From Bacillus chungangensis (lineage in GTDB: Bacteria > Bacillota > Bacilli > Bacillales > Bacillaceae_C): a stretch of 64,000 bases of DNA. Position numbers and translations under genes: made by a program. Shown piece by piece: positions 8,231-21,470 of the stretch. The DNA is taken from positions 62,001 to 126,000 of the forward strand of contig NZ_JAUSTT010000008.1 of the NCBI RefSeq assembly GCF_030812995.1, in the 5' to 3' direction. The notes under the pieces were generated by a model that worked only from the letters and a program-made list of their open reading frames with translations, searched no databases and was not told the origin of the DNA. The first letter of the stretch is position 1. Each line of letters opens with the position of its first letter.

Positions 8231-11200
8231 TTAAAAGAAAGATAATTGGTTTTGCTCTGGCAATGCATCTAAACATCCTTGTTTTTCGAGAAATTCAATA
8301 ATCGTTTTCGACACTTTCCCACGCTTTTGCAAATCTTCCTTCGATAAAAACTCGCCCTCTTCTCGAGCTTGTACAATATTTTTAGCTGCATTCGTACCGA
8401 GTCCAGGAATGGCATTGAACGGTGGGATAAGTGTATCGCCATCAATTAGGAACTCTGCAGCGCTAGAACGATATAAGTCTACTCTTTGAAATTGAAAACC
8501 GCGCTCGCACATTTCCAGCGCAATCTCTAAAACCGTCAGCAAGCTTTTTTCCTTTGCAGACGCATCAAGTCCTTTTGCATGAATCTCTTCCATCTTTGCC
8601 CTTAATGCTTGGGAGCCGCGGATCATTGCTTCCAAATCAAAATCTTCTGCCCGTACTGTGAAATAAGCTGCATAATAGAGGAGCGGATGGTGGACTTTAA
8701 AATAGGCAATGCGAACCGCCATTAAAATATAAGCAGCAGCGTGTGCTTTCGGAAACATGTACTTAATTTTTTTACAAGAATCAATGTACCATTCAGGGAC
8801 TTCATTCTTTCGCATTTCTGCTTCAAATTCCGGCGTCAATCCTTTCCCTTTTCGCACCGATTCCATAATCTTAAATGCGAGCGATGGTTCCAATCCTTGG
8901 TAAATTAAATAAACCATTATATCGTCGCGGCATCCTATTACGTCTGATAATGTACAAGTTCCATCTTTAATGAGCTCCTGAGCATTACCCAGCCAAACAT
9001 CTGTCCCATGCGAAAGGCCAGAAATTTGAACGAGTTCAGAAAAAGTCGTTGGTTTTGTCTCTTCAAGCATCTGGCGTACAAATCGGGTTCCGAGCTCTGG
9101 GACGCCTAGCGTACCTGTCTTACACATAATCTCCTCTTCTGTCACTCCTAAAGGTGCTGGGCTGCTGAAAATTTCCATTACTTCAGGGTCATCCGTTGGA
9201 ATTGTTTTCGGATCAATGCCGCTTAAATCTTGCAACATACGAATAACAGTCGGGTCATCGTGTCCAAGTATATCGAGTTTTAGCAAATTATCATGAATCG
9301 AGTGAAAATCAAAGTGTGTTGTTTTCCACTCAGAGGCGTTGTCATCCGCTGGATATTGTATAGGTGAGAAATCGAAAATATCCATATAATCAGGAACGAC
9401 GATAATACCGCCCGGATGTTGGCCAGTCGTTCGTTTTACTCCCGTACAGCCTTGAACAAGCCGATCGATTTCTGCTCCGCGGATTGTAAGATCATGGTCG
9501 CTGGTATATCCTTTTACAAAGCCATAAGCAGTTTTATCTGCAACTGTGCCAATCGTTCCTGCTCGATAAACATAATCTTCGCCAAAAAGTTCTTTCGTAT
9601 AATGATGAGCACGAGGCTGGTATTCACCAGAAAAGTTTAAATCAATGTCCGGGACTTTATCCCCTTTAAAGCCAAGAAATGTTTCAAACGGAATGTCGTG
9701 TCCGTCTTTTCTGTAAAGTGTCTGGCAGTTTGGACAAGATTTATCTGGAAGGTCATAGCCTGAGCCAACAGAGCCATCATTAAAAAACTCGGATTTTTGA
9801 CAGTTTGGACAGACATAATGCGGCGGCAATGGATTGACTTCTGTAATATCTGTCATCGTTGCCACAAATGATGAACCAACAGAACCTCGGGAACCAACTA
9901 AATAACCTTCATCCAGCGATTTCTTGACAAGCTTATGGGAAATTAAATAAATAACGGCAAAACCATGTCCAATAATACTTTTTAACTCTTTTTCCAAGCG
10001 GGCTTCGACAATTTCGGGCAATGCCTCTCCATAAATCGATTTTGCCTTCTCATAGCTCATTGTTCTTATTTCTTCATCTGCCCCATCAATTTTTGGAGTG
10101 TAAAGATCGTCTTTAATTGGCTTAACAATTTCAATGCTGTCAGCAATATTATTTGTATTCGTAACCACGACTTCTTTTGCTCTTTCTGCACCTAAAAAAG
10201 AAAAAGCTTGCAGCATTTCGTCCGTTGTTCGGAAATGAACATCAGGAAGTTGATGGCGATTTAAAGGATTTGCACCGCCTTGTGAGTTAATTAATATTCT
10301 CCGATAAATCTTATCCGTTGGATTTAAATAATGAACATTGCCAGTAGCAACGACAGGAATCCCCATTTTCTGGCCAAGATTCGCTATATTCGTAATAATT
10401 TCCTCTAATTTCTCTTCATTTTGGACAAGTTCCATTTCAATAAGTGGAGCATATACTTCCTTTGGATGAATTTCAAGGTAGTCATAAAAATCAGCTTTTT
10501 CCTCTGCTTCCTCTACCCCTCTTTGCATCATGCTTTCAAAAATTTCGCCATTGCTGCAGCTGGAGCCAACGAGAATACCTTCACGATATTTGTTTAATAG
10601 TGATCTCGGGATTCTCGGCACCCGATAGAAATATTGCAAATGAGAAATAGAGATAAGCTTAAATAAATTTTTTAAGCCTGCTTGACTTTGTGCAAGCAAA
10701 GTACAATGAAACGGACGAGCCCGTTTGAAAGCATCGCCTTCTCCCATATGGTCATTGAATTGATCATGGTATTCGATGCCTTTCTCCTTTGCATCTTTAA
10801 GCATTTTTAAAAGCAAGTAGCCGGTTGCCTCTGCATCATAGATAGCGCGATGATGCTGTGTCAGTTCAATATCAAAACGCTTCGCCAATGTATTTAAGCG
10901 ATGATTTTTGAATTGCGGATAAAGAAACCTTGCTAGTTCTAGCGTATCAATAACTGGATTTTTTGCTTTTCCAAGACTTATTTTTTGATAGCCTGTGTTT
11001 AAAAAACCCATATCAAAAGCTGCATTATGGGCAACGAGCACATCATTATCAGTCCATTCATAAAAATCTTTTAACACTTCTTCTGGAAGTTTGGCATCTT
11101 TCACCATATCATCCGTAATACCTGTCAGTTCAATTGTAGTAGCAGATAGTGGATGACCAGGATTCGCAAAAGCTTCAAATCGATCAATGATTTCACCATT

Positions 11201-12556
11201 ATTAATTTTTACTGCAGCTAGTTCAATAATCGTATCATAGACAGCAGAAAGACCCGTCGTTTCTACGTCAAAAACAACAAATGTATCATCTGCTAGTAAT
11301 CTATGAGCATCTTGATAAGCGATCGGTACACCGTCATCTACGACATTCGCTTCAATTCCATAAATAATTTTAATATCATGCTTGTTGCCAGCATGAAATG
11401 CTTCTGGAAATGCTTGTGCAACTGCATGATCGGTTACTGCTATTGCTTTATGCCCCCATCTTTTTGCTTCGGCTACATATTCACCTATAGAAGTAACAGC
11501 ATCCATCTGGCTCATCGTCGTATGTAAATGCAGCTCGACTCTCTTTTCCTCAGCAGGGGCAAGATCCATTCTTAGTTTTGGCTTTATTTCGTTGATGTCC
11601 TGGGCAATCATAACGAGATCACGAACAAAGGTATCATTTTGAATACTTCCGCGAGCACGCACCCACATGCCCTTTTTTATATGGTTAAACAAAGATGCAT
11701 CTTCCTTATCGCGAGAAAACATTTTCACCATCATTGAGTTTGTATAATCTGTTAGCTTAAAAGTTAACAAGGTTCTGCCGCTTCTTAGTTCTCTCGTCTC
11801 TACAAAAAAGATATATCCTTCCACAGCGATACGTCTTTCTTCATCAACGATATCAACTAGCTTATGAACTTCATCCTCCTTAATGGTATAACCGATCGTT
11901 AAAGGACCTTGCAGTGCATCTTTTGCATCTGTCTCTTTTTCAGATTCTCGTTTTTTCATTTCCATCATTGCTTGTTGAGCACGTTCTGCATCTTCTTTTT
12001 GTTTTTCCTCAAGAAATTTTGCATAATCATCATCCTGCTGGCGCTGCTTCCCTATTTCTGTCTCAAAAATCAGCGTTGGGAAACCAAAACTTTCATACAT
12101 ACGTGTAATCTGATCTCCATATTTCTGTTTTAAAGCGCGCGCCTCGGTGTCGTGCCGCGCTTGAATGATAAGCTTATTTCCATTCAAACTTGGCTTCTGG
12201 TCTTTTAATAGTGAGTGGAGCATTGGGGACATGCCTTCTAAGCCTTGGATGCAAAGCTGCCAATAATCCAACACAAATGACTCTGGATAATCATGTTGTC
12301 TTACACGTGCAGTGAATGCAACAGCAGCAATATGACGAAATGTCATTTCCAGCTGCTGGCTAAAACGCATGAATAAATTGATTGGCAAGATACGTTCAAA
12401 CACGAAGTGAAAGTGCCATTCTCTTCGCTTCTTATCCACAACGAGCTTTTCAATTTCACCATCTTTAAAATAGGGCATGATTGTATCATCTGTTAGTTGC
12501 AGCTGCTGCAGCAAAATGAGAAAGCGTTCTTTCTCAGCAGTGGGATTACTTGTCAT
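8231..12556 (-). CDS. polC: DNA polymerase III alpha subunit, PolC type
   Basis: 1441 aa. The Gram-positive replicative polymerase with built-in proofreading. In order: N-terminal domain, OB fold around 235-320, first part of the PHP domain (HLHTT at 342-346), then a DEDD 3'-5' exonuclease inserted in the PHP domain (DVETTG at 430-435, HNAAFD near 510, HRAIYDAE near 570). The polymerase region follows, with GSRGSVGSS at 889-897, a Cys4 zinc site (CPNC at 916-919 and 941-944) and the catalytic PDIDLNFSG at 969-977. The length equals the family norm. A strong AGGAGGG site precedes the ATG. Confidence 0.98.
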   Translation of the reverse strand: MTSNPTAEKERFLILLQQLQLTDDTIMPYFKDGEIEKLVVDKKRREWHFHFVFERILPINLFMRFSQQLEMTFRHIAAVAFTARVRQHDYPESFVLDYWQLCIQGLEGMSPMLHSLLKDQKPSLNGNKLIIQARHDTEARALKQKYGDQITRMYESFGFPTLIFETEIGKQRQQDDDYAKFLEEKQKEDAERAQQAMMEMKKRESEKETDAKDALQGPLTIGYTIKEDEVHKLVDIVDEERRIAVEGYIFFVETRELRSGRTLLTFKLTDYTNSMMVKMFSRDKEDASLFNHIKKGMWVRARGSIQNDTFVRDLVMIAQDINEIKPKLRMDLAPAEEKRVELHLHTTMSQMDAVTSIGEYVAEAKRWGHKAIAVTDHAVAQAFPEAFHAGNKHDIKIIYGIEANVVDDGVPIAYQDAHRLLADDTFVVFDVETTGLSAVYDTIIELAAVKINNGEIIDRFEAFANPGHPLSATTIELTGITDDMVKDAKLPEEVLKDFYEWTDNDVLVAHNAAFDMGFLNTGYQKISLGKAKNPVIDTLELARFLYPQFKNHRLNTLAKRFDIELTQHHRAIYDAEATGYLLLKMLKDAKEKGIEYHDQFNDHMGEGDAFKRARPFHCTLLAQSQAGLKNLFKLISISHLQYFYRVPRIPRSLLNKYREGILVGSSCSNGEIFESMMQRGVEEAEEKADFYDYLEIHPKEVYAPLIEMELVQNEEKLEEIITNIANLGQKMGIPVVATGNVHYLNPTDKIYRRILINSQGGANPLNRHQLPDVHFRTTDEMLQAFSFLGAERAKEVVVTNTNNIADSIEIVKPIKDDLYTPKIDGADEEIRTMSYEKAKSIYGEALPEIVEARLEKELKSIIGHGFAVIYLISHKLVKKSLDEGYLVGSRGSVGSSFVATMTDITEVNPLPPHYVCPNCQKSEFFNDGSVGSGYDLPDKSCPNCQTLYRKDGHDIPFETFLGFKGDKVPDIDLNFSGEYQPRAHHYTKELFGEDYVYRAGTIGTVADKTAYGFVKGYTSDHDLTIRGAEIDRLVQGCTGVKRTTGQHPGGIIVVPDYMDIFDFSPIQYPADDNASEWKTTHFDFHSIHDNLLKLDILGHDDPTVIRMLQDLSGIDPKTIPTDDPEVMEIFSSPAPLGVTEEEIMCKTGTLGVPELGTRFVRQMLEETKPTTFSELVQISGLSHGTDVWLGNAQELIKDGTCTLSDVIGCRDDIMVYLIYQGLEPSLAFKIMESVRKGKGLTPEFEAEMRKNEVPEWYIDSCKKIKYMFPKAHAAAYILMAVRIAYFKVHHPLLYYAAYFTVRAEDFDLEAMIRGSQALRAKMEEIHAKGLDASAKEKSLLTVLEIALEMCERGFQFQRVDLYRSSAAEFLIDGDTLIPPFNAIPGLGTNAAKNIVQAREEGEFLSKEDLQKRGKVSKTIIEFLEKQGCLDALPEQNQLSFF

Positions 12557-12585
12557 TTTTTCTCCCTCCTGTCTATACTTTCAAG

Positions 12586-12613
12586 AAAAAGGTACCTGTT
12601 TAGGTACCTTTTT
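12586..12613 (-). terminator. Intrinsic terminator downstream of proS
   Basis: AAAAAGGTACC (12586-12596) pairs with GGTACCTTTTT (12603-12613) around a 6-base loop. It has a T tract on both strands and sits only 30 bases before the polC start. polC therefore needs either read-through or a promoter lying between proS and this hairpin. Confidence 0.8.
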
Positions 12614-12736
12614 AATCGAAACATCATCGTTTAAGTGTGTAACAATATTTTTTCCGAGGTCCTTTTCTTTAAAAAGTGGTACAAAAAAGCCTTTTTCATT
12701 GAAAAAAGATTCATATATGAAGACGATTTTTTTGCT

Positions 12737-12750
12737 TTACTGATCAGTAA
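12737..12750. promoter_or_regulatory. Perfect 14-base palindrome between proS and polC
   Basis: TTACTGATCAGTAA is fully self-complementary. Palindromes of this size with a TGATCA centre are common operators for TetR-type repressors, but no such regulator is encoded in the window, and the position upstream of polC is not a known control point. The functional assignment is a guess; the palindrome itself is directly visible. Confidence 0.3.
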
Positions 12751-12813
12751 TGACTTCAGTCCTTTAGTCAGATGTCAAATCGTACAGTTATTCAATAAGC
12801 TTAGTATAACCGT

Positions 12814-14532
<1,719 letters not shown>

Positions 14533-14565
14533 TCATTCTTTTTTATCCCGTCTAAATAATTGAAG

Positions 14566-14601
14566 TGAGAAATGGGAAGCGAGTCTTTTCTCACTTCTCA
14601 T
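14566..14601 (-). other. Stem-loop in the rseP-proS gap
   Basis: GAAGTGAGAA and TTCTCACTTC form a 10-bp stem with a loop of about 16 bases. No U tract follows on the minus strand, so it is not a standard terminator. It lies about 45 bases before proS and may act as a processing or stabilising structure. Confidence 0.4.
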
Positions 14602-14637
14602 ATCTCACTAGGTTGCATATTAAGTCTTCATCTCATT

Positions 14638-15903
14638 TTATAAGAAAAAACGCTGAATATCATTCCATGTTACGACGATCATTAATAGCATAAGCAACGC
14701 AATGCCGATAATATGAACCATCGTTTCCTTGTGGCGATCAACCGGTTTTCCTCTTACTAATTCAACGAGTAGGAACATAAGACGCCCGCCATCAAGTGCT
14801 GGAATCGGCAATAAGTTCATAATGCCTAGATTAATGCTTAATGCTGCCGCCCATCTCATTAATGATACAAGCCCTGATTTCACAAACGTTTCTGTTGACA
14901 CGTAGATGCCGACAGGACCAGCTAGCATATCAATAGAAAACTGTCCTGTAATGATAGTCCCTAGAATACGGAAAATCTCTATTGTCCAAAAGTAAGTCGC
15001 TTCAAAACCATATGTGGCCACCTTCCAAAATGATCTTTCAAGCGGACTTTGAACGCCAATTAATCCATACTCTTCGCCATCGATCTTTTCCACTTTTGGT
15101 GTGACTGGTATCTCTAAGGTTCGGCCTTCTCTTTCAATAGTAAAGACCAGCTCATCTCCTGGATGTGACCGAATTTCCTTGACAACATCATTCCATGTAG
15201 AAATTTCACCGCCATCTATGCTAATGACGATATCGCCCTCTTGAAAACCTGCATCTCTAGCAACACCGTCGTCCGTTAATTTTCCAAAAACGGGATCTTC
15301 TACTGGCACTCCTTGCATAATCGCTAGAACAGTAAAAATCAAAATGGCTAGTACAAAATTCATCATCGGTCCAGCAAAAATAGTCATGATTCGATGGCCT
15401 AAAGATTTGGAGCCGAATTGACGATCCCACGGAGCAATTTGAGAAGACATTTGATCCTCAATGATAACAGCTTCCTTTGACAGTGGGAAAGTTTTTAACA
15501 CTTCATCATCGGCTTCCTCATAGCCGCGAATAAAAAGCTCATGCTCTAAATCAGCAGACTCGACTTCTAAATTGCGGACGTTGGGATAACGGTCTTTTCC
15601 GCTTATAATGATTTTTTCAACGACTTCTTGTTCGTTTAAGATGAGCCCAACCCGATAGCCTGGCTTTAGTTCGATCATTTCAGGGTCTTCGCCTGCCATT
15701 CGAACGAATCCTCCAATTGGAAGCAATCGAATCGTATATGTCGTTTCATCTTTTTTATAGGAAAAAATCTTTGGTCCGAATCCAATCGCAAATTCGCGGA
15801 CGAGTATGCCTGCTCTTTTAGCAAAAATAAAATGTCCGAATTCATGGAAGGAAACAAGCGTGCCAAAAATGATAATAAAGGCTATTACTGTGCTCAAATG
15901 CAT
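14638..15903 (-). CDS. rseP: RIP zinc metalloprotease RseP/RasP (site-2 protease family)
   Basis: 421 aa. A membrane-embedded protease that cleaves anti-sigma factors such as RsiW and remnant signal peptides. The zinc-binding HEFGH lies in the first transmembrane helix (about residues 20-24). A PDZ domain occupies roughly 195-285 (GDIVISIDG). The C-terminal NLLPIPALDGGRL carries the second-half Asp motif. I chose the ATG at 15903 because AAAGG lies 5 bases upstream; a GTG two codons earlier overlaps it. It lies 17 bases after dxr and before proS, as in B. subtilis. Confidence 0.95.
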   Translation of the reverse strand: MHLSTVIAFIIIFGTLVSFHEFGHFIFAKRAGILVREFAIGFGPKIFSYKKDETTYTIRLLPIGGFVRMAGEDPEMIELKPGYRVGLILNEQEVVEKIIISGKDRYPNVRNLEVESADLEHELFIRGYEEADDEVLKTFPLSKEAVIIEDQMSSQIAPWDRQFGSKSLGHRIMTIFAGPMMNFVLAILIFTVLAIMQGVPVEDPVFGKLTDDGVARDAGFQEGDIVISIDGGEISTWNDVVKEIRSHPGDELVFTIEREGRTLEIPVTPKVEKIDGEEYGLIGVQSPLERSFWKVATYGFEATYFWTIEIFRILGTIITGQFSIDMLAGPVGIYVSTETFVKSGLVSLMRWAAALSINLGIMNLLPIPALDGGRLMFLLVELVRGKPVDRHKETMVHIIGIALLMLLMIVVTWNDIQRFFL

Positions 15904-15920
15904 AACCACCTTTTATAAAT

Positions 15921-17066
15921 TTAATCAATAAGGGAGCCTACATAGACCCGTGTTTCCTGATCAACTGCACTAATTGTTTCTAAATCAGGCTGTTTAATGC
16001 CTTGATGTCTGTTAAGAGCAGCTTCAATCAATGATTCAATTTGTAAAAATGAAATTCTTTTTTGAAGAAATGCCTGAACAGCCACTTCATTTGCTGCGTT
16101 CAATACTGTTGCTGTCGTCCCGCCTTCTTTGCCCGCTTCAAATGCCAATTGCAGACAGTAAAAACGTTCTAAGTCCATTTCTTCGAAGTGAAGTTTGCCA
16201 ATTTCTGCTAAATGAAGCTTTTTCGCTTGTTTGAGAGGCATTCTATCTGGATATGTAAGTGCATATTGAATAGGTACCCGCATATCAGGAGTCCCCAACT
16301 GGGCAATAACACTGCTATCTTGGAACTCCACCATCGAATGAATAATGCTTTCGTGATGAAGCAACACGTCTATTTGCTCATATGGTATTCCAAATAGCCA
16401 ATGTGCTTCAATGACTTCCAAGCCTTTATTCATCATTGTGGCAGAATCAATTGTTAATTTTGCTCCCATAGACCAATTAGGATGCTTTAAGGCATCTTCT
16501 ACCGTTACATGTTGCAATTGATCCCTCGATAACGAGCGAAAGCTTCCGCCAGACGCTGTTAAAATCAAACGATCTATTTGTGATTTTTTTTCACCTTGCA
16601 AGCATTGGAAAATAGCGGAGTGTTCACTATCAACAGGAAGCAAATCAACTTGATGCTCCTTTGCCGCAGCCATCACTAGATGGCCTGCTGTAACCAACGT
16701 TTCCTTATTCGCAATCGCTACTTGTTTTTTTGTTTGAATAGCCATTAAAGTCGGATGAAGCCCAATGCTGCCAATTACCGCATTTAGAAGCAAATCGGAA
16801 GGATAGACAGCTGCTTCTATTAAGCCTTCTTCCCCATATGAAAATGTTATGTCTGAGGAATATTCTTTACGTAATTGTTCATAATCATCCTTATATTGAA
16901 CAGAAACAAATTCAGGTTTAAATTCTTTAATAATTTTTCTTGTCAACTCCATGTTGCGGCCAACAGAGATTGCCTTCAAATGGAATTTATCAGGATATGC
17001 CCGTATGACATCTAATGTCTGGGTTCCAATGGAACCAGTAGCTCCTAATAAACTAATATATTTCAT
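15921..17066 (-). CDS. dxr: 1-deoxy-D-xylulose 5-phosphate reductoisomerase
   Basis: 381 aa. It makes 2-C-methyl-D-erythritol 4-phosphate from DXP using NADPH, the committed step of non-mevalonate isoprenoid synthesis. The nucleotide-binding GATGSIGT lies at residues 8-15. [12 protein letters not shown] and [14 protein letters not shown] are the metal and substrate motifs. The ATG at 17066 precedes the conserved ISLLGATGS; an upstream TTG lacks a ribosome-binding site. The product feeds the undecaprenyl pyrophosphate made by uppS nearby. Confidence 0.97.
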   Translation of the reverse strand: MKYISLLGATGSIGTQTLDVIRAYPDKFHLKAISVGRNMELTRKIIKEFKPEFVSVQYKDDYEQLRKEYSSDITFSYGEEGLIEAAVYPSDLLLNAVIGSIGLHPTLMAIQTKKQVAIANKETLVTAGHLVMAAAKEHQVDLLPVDSEHSAIFQCLQGEKKSQIDRLILTASGGSFRSLSRDQLQHVTVEDALKHPNWSMGAKLTIDSATMMNKGLEVIEAHWLFGIPYEQIDVLLHHESIIHSMVEFQDSSVIAQLGTPDMRVPIQYALTYPDRMPLKQAKKLHLAEIGKLHFEEMDLERFYCLQLAFEAGKEGGTTATVLNAANEVAVQAFLQKRISFLQIESLIEAALNRHQGIKQPDLETISAVDQETRVYVGSLID

Positions 17067-17278
17067 CTCTTTTTTCAACTCCAAACATCTTTGCCTTTAC
17101 GCTTACCTTGTTCCGAGAATTTGCCAAAAAGATTCTTTAGAGTGTTATTAAAAAGCCTAGTCTTTCGTTTTTACGTTATTAATGAAATAAAGATCTCTGG
17201 CAAAGACAAACAAGACTTATAACAAACACAGTTCTACTTTTTGTTACGATAATACGCTTACGATCTTGATAAAGTAGC

Positions 17279-18073
17279 TTATCCTGTTACTACTTTTAAT
17301 AAGTGCAACAAGGGAAGCACAAATAATAGGCTATCAAAGCGGTCTAAAATACCACCATGTCCAGGCAAGATGTTGCCTGAATCTTTTACATTATAATAGC
17401 GTTTTAAAGCCGATTCAACTAAATCACCTATTTGTCCAAAAATTGATAATATCACCGTGAAAATAAGCAGTTTCCACATCGCAATATCCATATCTGCAAA
17501 AAGAGTGAAGAGCAGGGCTACAATCATCGCAAAGCCAATGCCGCCAAAAAAGCCTTCTACTGTTTTGTTTGGACTGATTTCAGGCCAAAGTTTCCTTCTG
17601 CCAAAAGACCGTCCAACAAAATAGGCCCCTGAATCAGTCATCCAAATAAGCAGCAAGGCAAAAAGTATGTATGTCATGCCTGCCTCTCTTGTTTCAATTA
17701 AGTAATAAAAACCGATGCCTATGTAAAACACACACATCAATGAGGAAGCGACATGTTCAAACGTACATTTATTCTTTGAAATTACCGTATAGGTTAAATA
17801 GAGAATGACTGCAATGAACATACATTCTAGTTTAGACAAGCCGATGTAGTCCATTACTACAATATATTTGCTTGGTATTAAAATAATCCATAAAGCAAGA
17901 AAAGAAATACATCCTGGAATAGAAATGATTTTTTCTTTTCGCATTCGGAATATTTCATATAAGGAAATGGATGCTAGCAAATAGGTCATAAACATAAAGG
18001 GCAGCTTCCCATAGAAAACAAAGGGCAGAAAAACAATTAATGCCACTATTGCTGTAATCACTCTTTGTTTCAT
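17279..18073 (-). CDS. cdsA: Phosphatidate cytidylyltransferase (CDP-diglyceride synthase)
   Basis: 264 aa. An integral membrane enzyme making CDP-diacylglycerol, the precursor of phosphatidylglycerol and phosphatidylethanolamine. Seven or eight hydrophobic helices are evident. The family signature runs through ESALKRYYNVKD and ILPGHGGILDRFDS near the C-terminus, with all signature residues present. An upstream metal-site region contains DSGAYFVGRSFG. It follows uppS by 18 bases and probably shares its transcript. Confidence 0.96.
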   Translation of the reverse strand: MKQRVITAIVALIVFLPFVFYGKLPFMFMTYLLASISLYEIFRMRKEKIISIPGCISFLALWIILIPSKYIVVMDYIGLSKLECMFIAVILYLTYTVISKNKCTFEHVASSLMCVFYIGIGFYYLIETREAGMTYILFALLLIWMTDSGAYFVGRSFGRRKLWPEISPNKTVEGFFGGIGFAMIVALLFTLFADMDIAMWKLLIFTVILSIFGQIGDLVESALKRYYNVKDSGNILPGHGGILDRFDSLLFVLPLLHLLKVVTG

Positions 18074-18091
18074 ATCTTAAAACTCCTCACT

Positions 18092-18871
18092 TTACAAACC
18101 GCCATATCTTCTCGAACGATGCTGAAATCCTTCAATGGCTTCGATCAGCTGTTCTTCGCGAAAATCTGGCCAAAGGACATCCGTAAACCAAAATTCTGTG
18201 TAGGCAAGTTGCCAAAGCATAAAATTGCTCAAACGAATTTCTCCGCTTGTTCGAATTAATAGATCTGGATCAGTTAGTTGGTTTGTCATTAAATATTTGG
18301 AAAATAATTCTTCGTTCATTTGATTTTCATTTATTATACCATTTTTCACATCATCAGTAACCTTCTTTACCGCTTCAATGATCTCAGATCTCCCTCCATA
18401 ATTAAGCGCAAAATTTAAGACAAGTCCATTATTATCTTTTGTATCATAGATTGCCTTTTCAACAGCTGCTAATGTATGTGCAGGGACATGTTCTTTATGG
18501 CCCATCATTTTTACTTGGACATTCTCTTCAATTAGTTCTGGAAGAAAAGTTCCTAAAAACTCTCCTGGAAGCTTGAACAAATATTCCACCTCATATTGTG
18601 GACGTTTCCAGTTTTCTGTAGAGAATGCATATAAAGTGAGTATTTGAACACCTAGCTGACTTGCCATTTTTGTGATTCTTTTAACCACTTTCATGCCCTC
18701 ATGATGACCTGCAATTCGTGGAAGTGCACGTTTTTTCGCCCACCTTCCATTGCCGTCCATAATAATAGCAATATGTGCTGGTATTGGATGCTTTTTCACT
18801 TTTTCAATTCTTTCCTCTAAGCCAGCGCTATTTTTAGAAGTAGTCCATAACTTCATTTTATTTAACATCAC
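18092..18871 (-). CDS. uppS: Undecaprenyl pyrophosphate synthase (cis-prenyltransferase)
   Basis: 259 aa. It adds eight isoprene units to farnesyl pyrophosphate to make the cell-wall lipid carrier. The catalytic IIMDGNGRWAKKR motif has Asp at residue 39. The GGRSEI and RTSGEIRLSNFMLWQ motifs bind the isopentenyl pyrophosphate and metal. A GGAGG site precedes the ATG. It is separated from frr by a terminator, so a promoter of its own is likely in the gap near 18880-18960, though I cannot define one firmly. Confidence 0.97.
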   Translation of the reverse strand: MMLNKMKLWTTSKNSAGLEERIEKVKKHPIPAHIAIIMDGNGRWAKKRALPRIAGHHEGMKVVKRITKMASQLGVQILTLYAFSTENWKRPQYEVEYLFKLPGEFLGTFLPELIEENVQVKMMGHKEHVPAHTLAAVEKAIYDTKDNNGLVLNFALNYGGRSEIIEAVKKVTDDVKNGIINENQMNEELFSKYLMTNQLTDPDLLIRTSGEIRLSNFMLWQLAYTEFWFTDVLWPDFREEQLIEAIEGFQHRSRRYGGL

Positions 18872-18964
18872 AAGTCCTCCACTTGAAATCCTTACCTATA
18901 ATTCTTGCTGCACTTACTATCATACCAAAAAAAAAGATTCATATCTCTATTCATTTTCAAAAAT

Positions 18965-19026
18965 AAAAAATCCCTTTTATATAGACAAACAGCAAATGTT
19001 TCAAAACTGTCTACATAAAAGGGATT
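18965..19026 (-). terminator. Intrinsic terminator downstream of frr
   Basis: AATCCCTTTTATATAGACA (18969-18987) pairs with TGTCTACATAAAAGGGATT (19008-19026) with one mismatch, a long 19-bp stem. The minus strand continues into TTTTTTATTTTT. It ends the pyrH-frr transcript and separates it from uppS-cdsA. Confidence 0.85.
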
Positions 19027-19049
19027 ATATCAAAACGGAAGCAGTAATT

Positions 19050-19607
19050 TTATACTTCCATGATTTCCTCTTCTTTTTCTTTCGTAATTTGGTCAATTTG
19101 CTTAATATGATCATCTGTTGCTTTTTGAATATCGTCTCCATAGCCGCGGAGATCGTCCTCAGTTATATCACCGCTTTTTTCGAGTTTTTTCAACTCTTCA
19201 TTGCCATCACGGCGTACATTTCTTACAGCAACTTTTGCTTCTTCTGCTTCTTTTTTCAAGAGCTTGACAATTTCTTTCCGACGCTCTTCTGTTAATTGCG
19301 GAATAACGATCCGAATAAGAGAGCCATCATTGCTAGGTGTAATGCCAAGATCTGAGCGTAAAATTGCTTTCTCAATATCCCCAAGAGAAGATTTATCATA
19401 AGGCTGGATGACTAACATTCTTGGCTCTGGTATGGATATCGAAGCTAACTGATTAACAGGTGTTGGAGCTCCGTAGTAATCAACAGTAAGCTTGTCTAAC
19501 AAAGAAGCGTTTGCTCTGCCGGCGCGAATGCTCGCGAGCTCTCTTGTAAAAGCTTGAACTGCTTTTGTCATTTTGTCTTTTGTTCTTGCAAGAACTTGCT
19601 TCGCCAT
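19050..19607 (-). CDS. frr: Ribosome recycling factor
   Basis: 185 aa, the standard length. With EF-G it splits the post-termination ribosome. The three-helix bundle and small alpha/beta domain are evident: [13 protein letters not shown], the loop [14 protein letters not shown], and [13 protein letters not shown]. The ATG overlaps the pyrH stop as TAATG, indicating translational coupling. Confidence 0.97.
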   Translation of the reverse strand: MAKQVLARTKDKMTKAVQAFTRELASIRAGRANASLLDKLTVDYYGAPTPVNQLASISIPEPRMLVIQPYDKSSLGDIEKAILRSDLGITPSNDGSLIRIVIPQLTEERRKEIVKLLKKEAEEAKVAVRNVRRDGNEELKKLEKSGDITEDDLRGYGDDIQKATDDHIKQIDQITKEKEEEIMEV

Positions 19608-20332
19608 TAATTTTTCCCCCTAACTGTAGTTCCAATTGTTTCGCCCATTACGGCACGCTTAATGTTCCCTTTTTCAGTAAAAGAAAAAACGATCAGTGGA
19701 ATATTATTGTCCATGCATAAAGATGAAGCTGTTGAATCCATTACTGTTAAGCCGTCTTTTAGTAGATCTAAATAAGAAAGCTCATCATACTTCGTCGCAC
19801 TTTTGTCTATCTTTGGATCAGCGGAGTAGACGCCATCAACATTATTTTTTGCCATTAGAATAACTTCTGCTTCAATTTCAGCTGCCCGTAATGCAGCTGT
19901 TGTATCGGTTGAAAAATACGGATTGCCTGTTCCAGCAGCAAAGATGACAACACGTTTTTTTTCAAGATGGCGGATAGCACGACGGCGAATATATGGTTCT
20001 GCCACTTGCCGCATATCAATCGATGTTTGAACGCGGGTTTCGATGCCCATTTGTTCGAGGCTGTCCTGAAGCGCCAAGGAGTTCATTACCGTTGCAAGCA
20101 TCCCCATATAGTCAGCTGAAGCACGATCCATTCCCATTTCACTTCCGATTTTCCCTCGCCAAATATTTCCGCCGCCAACGACAACTGCGACCTCTACTTG
20201 CAGCTCTGCCACTTCCTTAACCTCTTCGGCAATTGATTTTATGACAGATGGATTGATTCCAAAGCCTTCACTGCCAGCCAGCGCTTCTCCACTTAATTTT
20301 AAGACGACTCGTTTGTATTTTGGGGTGCCCAT
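19607..20332 (-). CDS. pyrH: UMP kinase
   Basis: 241 aa. It phosphorylates UMP to UDP and belongs to the amino-acid kinase fold. [12 protein letters not shown] is the N-terminal phosphate loop, [11 protein letters not shown] the glycine-rich motif, and [17 protein letters not shown] the UMP/ATP-binding segment. The ATG at 20332 has GGAGG 5 bases upstream; the TTG four codons earlier is embedded in that site. It overlaps frr and is preceded by the tsf terminator. Confidence 0.97.
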   Translation of the reverse strand: MGTPKYKRVVLKLSGEALAGSEGFGINPSVIKSIAEEVKEVAELQVEVAVVVGGGNIWRGKIGSEMGMDRASADYMGMLATVMNSLALQDSLEQMGIETRVQTSIDMRQVAEPYIRRRAIRHLEKKRVVIFAAGTGNPYFSTDTTAALRAAEIEAEVILMAKNNVDGVYSADPKIDKSATKYDELSYLDLLKDGLTVMDSTASSLCMDNNIPLIVFSFTEKGNIKRAVMGETIGTTVRGKN

Positions 20333-20431
20333 ATGTACCTCCAATATGTGTATGTAATTATTTTATCAAATTATTCAAAAGAAAGCTTCTTAAATTTATT
20401 TGTTTCGCTATGGTTTCAAAGCTCGTTCTCG

Positions 20432-20460
20432 AAAAAGAGGGAACACATGGACGTGTTCCC
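20432..20460 (-). terminator. Intrinsic terminator downstream of tsf
   Basis: GGGAACAC (20439-20446) pairs with GTGTTCCC (20453-20460) around a 6-base loop. On the minus strand the stem is followed by TCTTTTTC. It separates tsf from pyrH. Confidence 0.85.
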
Positions 20461-20588
20461 TTCACAAGCAACGAAGCAATTTCCCTAAAATAATTATCTA
20501 GGGCCTCACTTATCTAAAAGATTCGGTTCTAAGGATGCGAATCCATTTCGTGGAGTATGTTTGGAAACATTCGTTGTCATACAAGTTT

Positions 20589-21470
20589 TTATTTTTTCAT
20601 TTGGCTCATTACTTCTTCTGCAAAGTTTTCTTGGCGTTTCTCCATTCCTTCTCCAACTTCAAAGCGTACCATTTCTTTAACCTCTGCATTATTTTCTTTC
20701 ACAAACTGTCCAACTTTTTGGTCAGGGTTTTTAACGAATGATTGATCTAGCAAGCAAATATCTTCAAAAAACTTGCCTAAACGGCCTTCTACCATTTTTC
20801 CAACAATTTTTTCTGGTTTTCCTTCATTTAATGCTTGTTGTGTTAATACTTCTCTTTCCCGTTCTACTTCTTCTTGAGAAACTTGCTCACGAGAAATGTA
20901 TTTCGGATTTAACGCTGCTACATGCATGGAAATGTCTTTTGCAATTGCAGCATCTGTTGTTCCTTCTAATACTGTTAGAACACCAATTCGGCCGCCCATA
21001 TGCAAATATTCACCAAAAACGCCATTATCTGATTTTGTTTTGATTGCGAAGCGGCGCAGTGTAATTTTTTCGCCAATTTTAGAAATAGCTTCGTTAATAA
21101 ATTCGCCTAATTGTTTTCCATTGTCCATTGTTTGTTCTAAAGCTTCTTCTGCTGTTGCTGGCTTTTTCGCAAGCACATGTGCAGCAAGATCTTTAACGAG
21201 AGTTTGGAAGCCTTCATTTTTAGCAACAAAGTCGGTTTCTGAATTCACTTCGAGAATGACAGCTTCGTTACCTTGACTCATAATAAAAGTAGTCCCCTCA
21301 GCAGCAATACGATCTGCTTTTTTAGCTGCTTTGGCGATTCCTTTTTCACGCAAGTAGTCAATTGCTTTTTCCATATCGCCATTTGTTTCTGTGAGCGCTT
21401 TTTTACAATCCATCATTCCAGCGCCTGTTTTTTGCCGTAGCTCTTTTACCATTTGTGCAGTAACTGCCAT
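20589..21470 (-). CDS. tsf: Translation elongation factor Ts
   Basis: 293 aa. The nucleotide exchange factor of EF-Tu. The N-terminal UBA-like helices ([19 protein letters not shown]) and the [10 protein letters not shown] motif are characteristic. The ATG at 21470 precedes [12 protein letters not shown], the conserved start; the frame stays open for 24 more codons upstream, but these do not resemble the family. It follows rpsB after a spacer with a strong terminator, so expression relative to rpsB may be tuned by read-through. Confidence 0.97.
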   Translation of the reverse strand: MAVTAQMVKELRQKTGAGMMDCKKALTETNGDMEKAIDYLREKGIAKAAKKADRIAAEGTTFIMSQGNEAVILEVNSETDFVAKNEGFQTLVKDLAAHVLAKKPATAEEALEQTMDNGKQLGEFINEAISKIGEKITLRRFAIKTKSDNGVFGEYLHMGGRIGVLTVLEGTTDAAIAKDISMHVAALNPKYISREQVSQEEVEREREVLTQQALNEGKPEKIVGKMVEGRLGKFFEDICLLDQSFVKNPDQKVGQFVKENNAEVKEMVRFEVGEGMEKRQENFAEEVMSQMKK

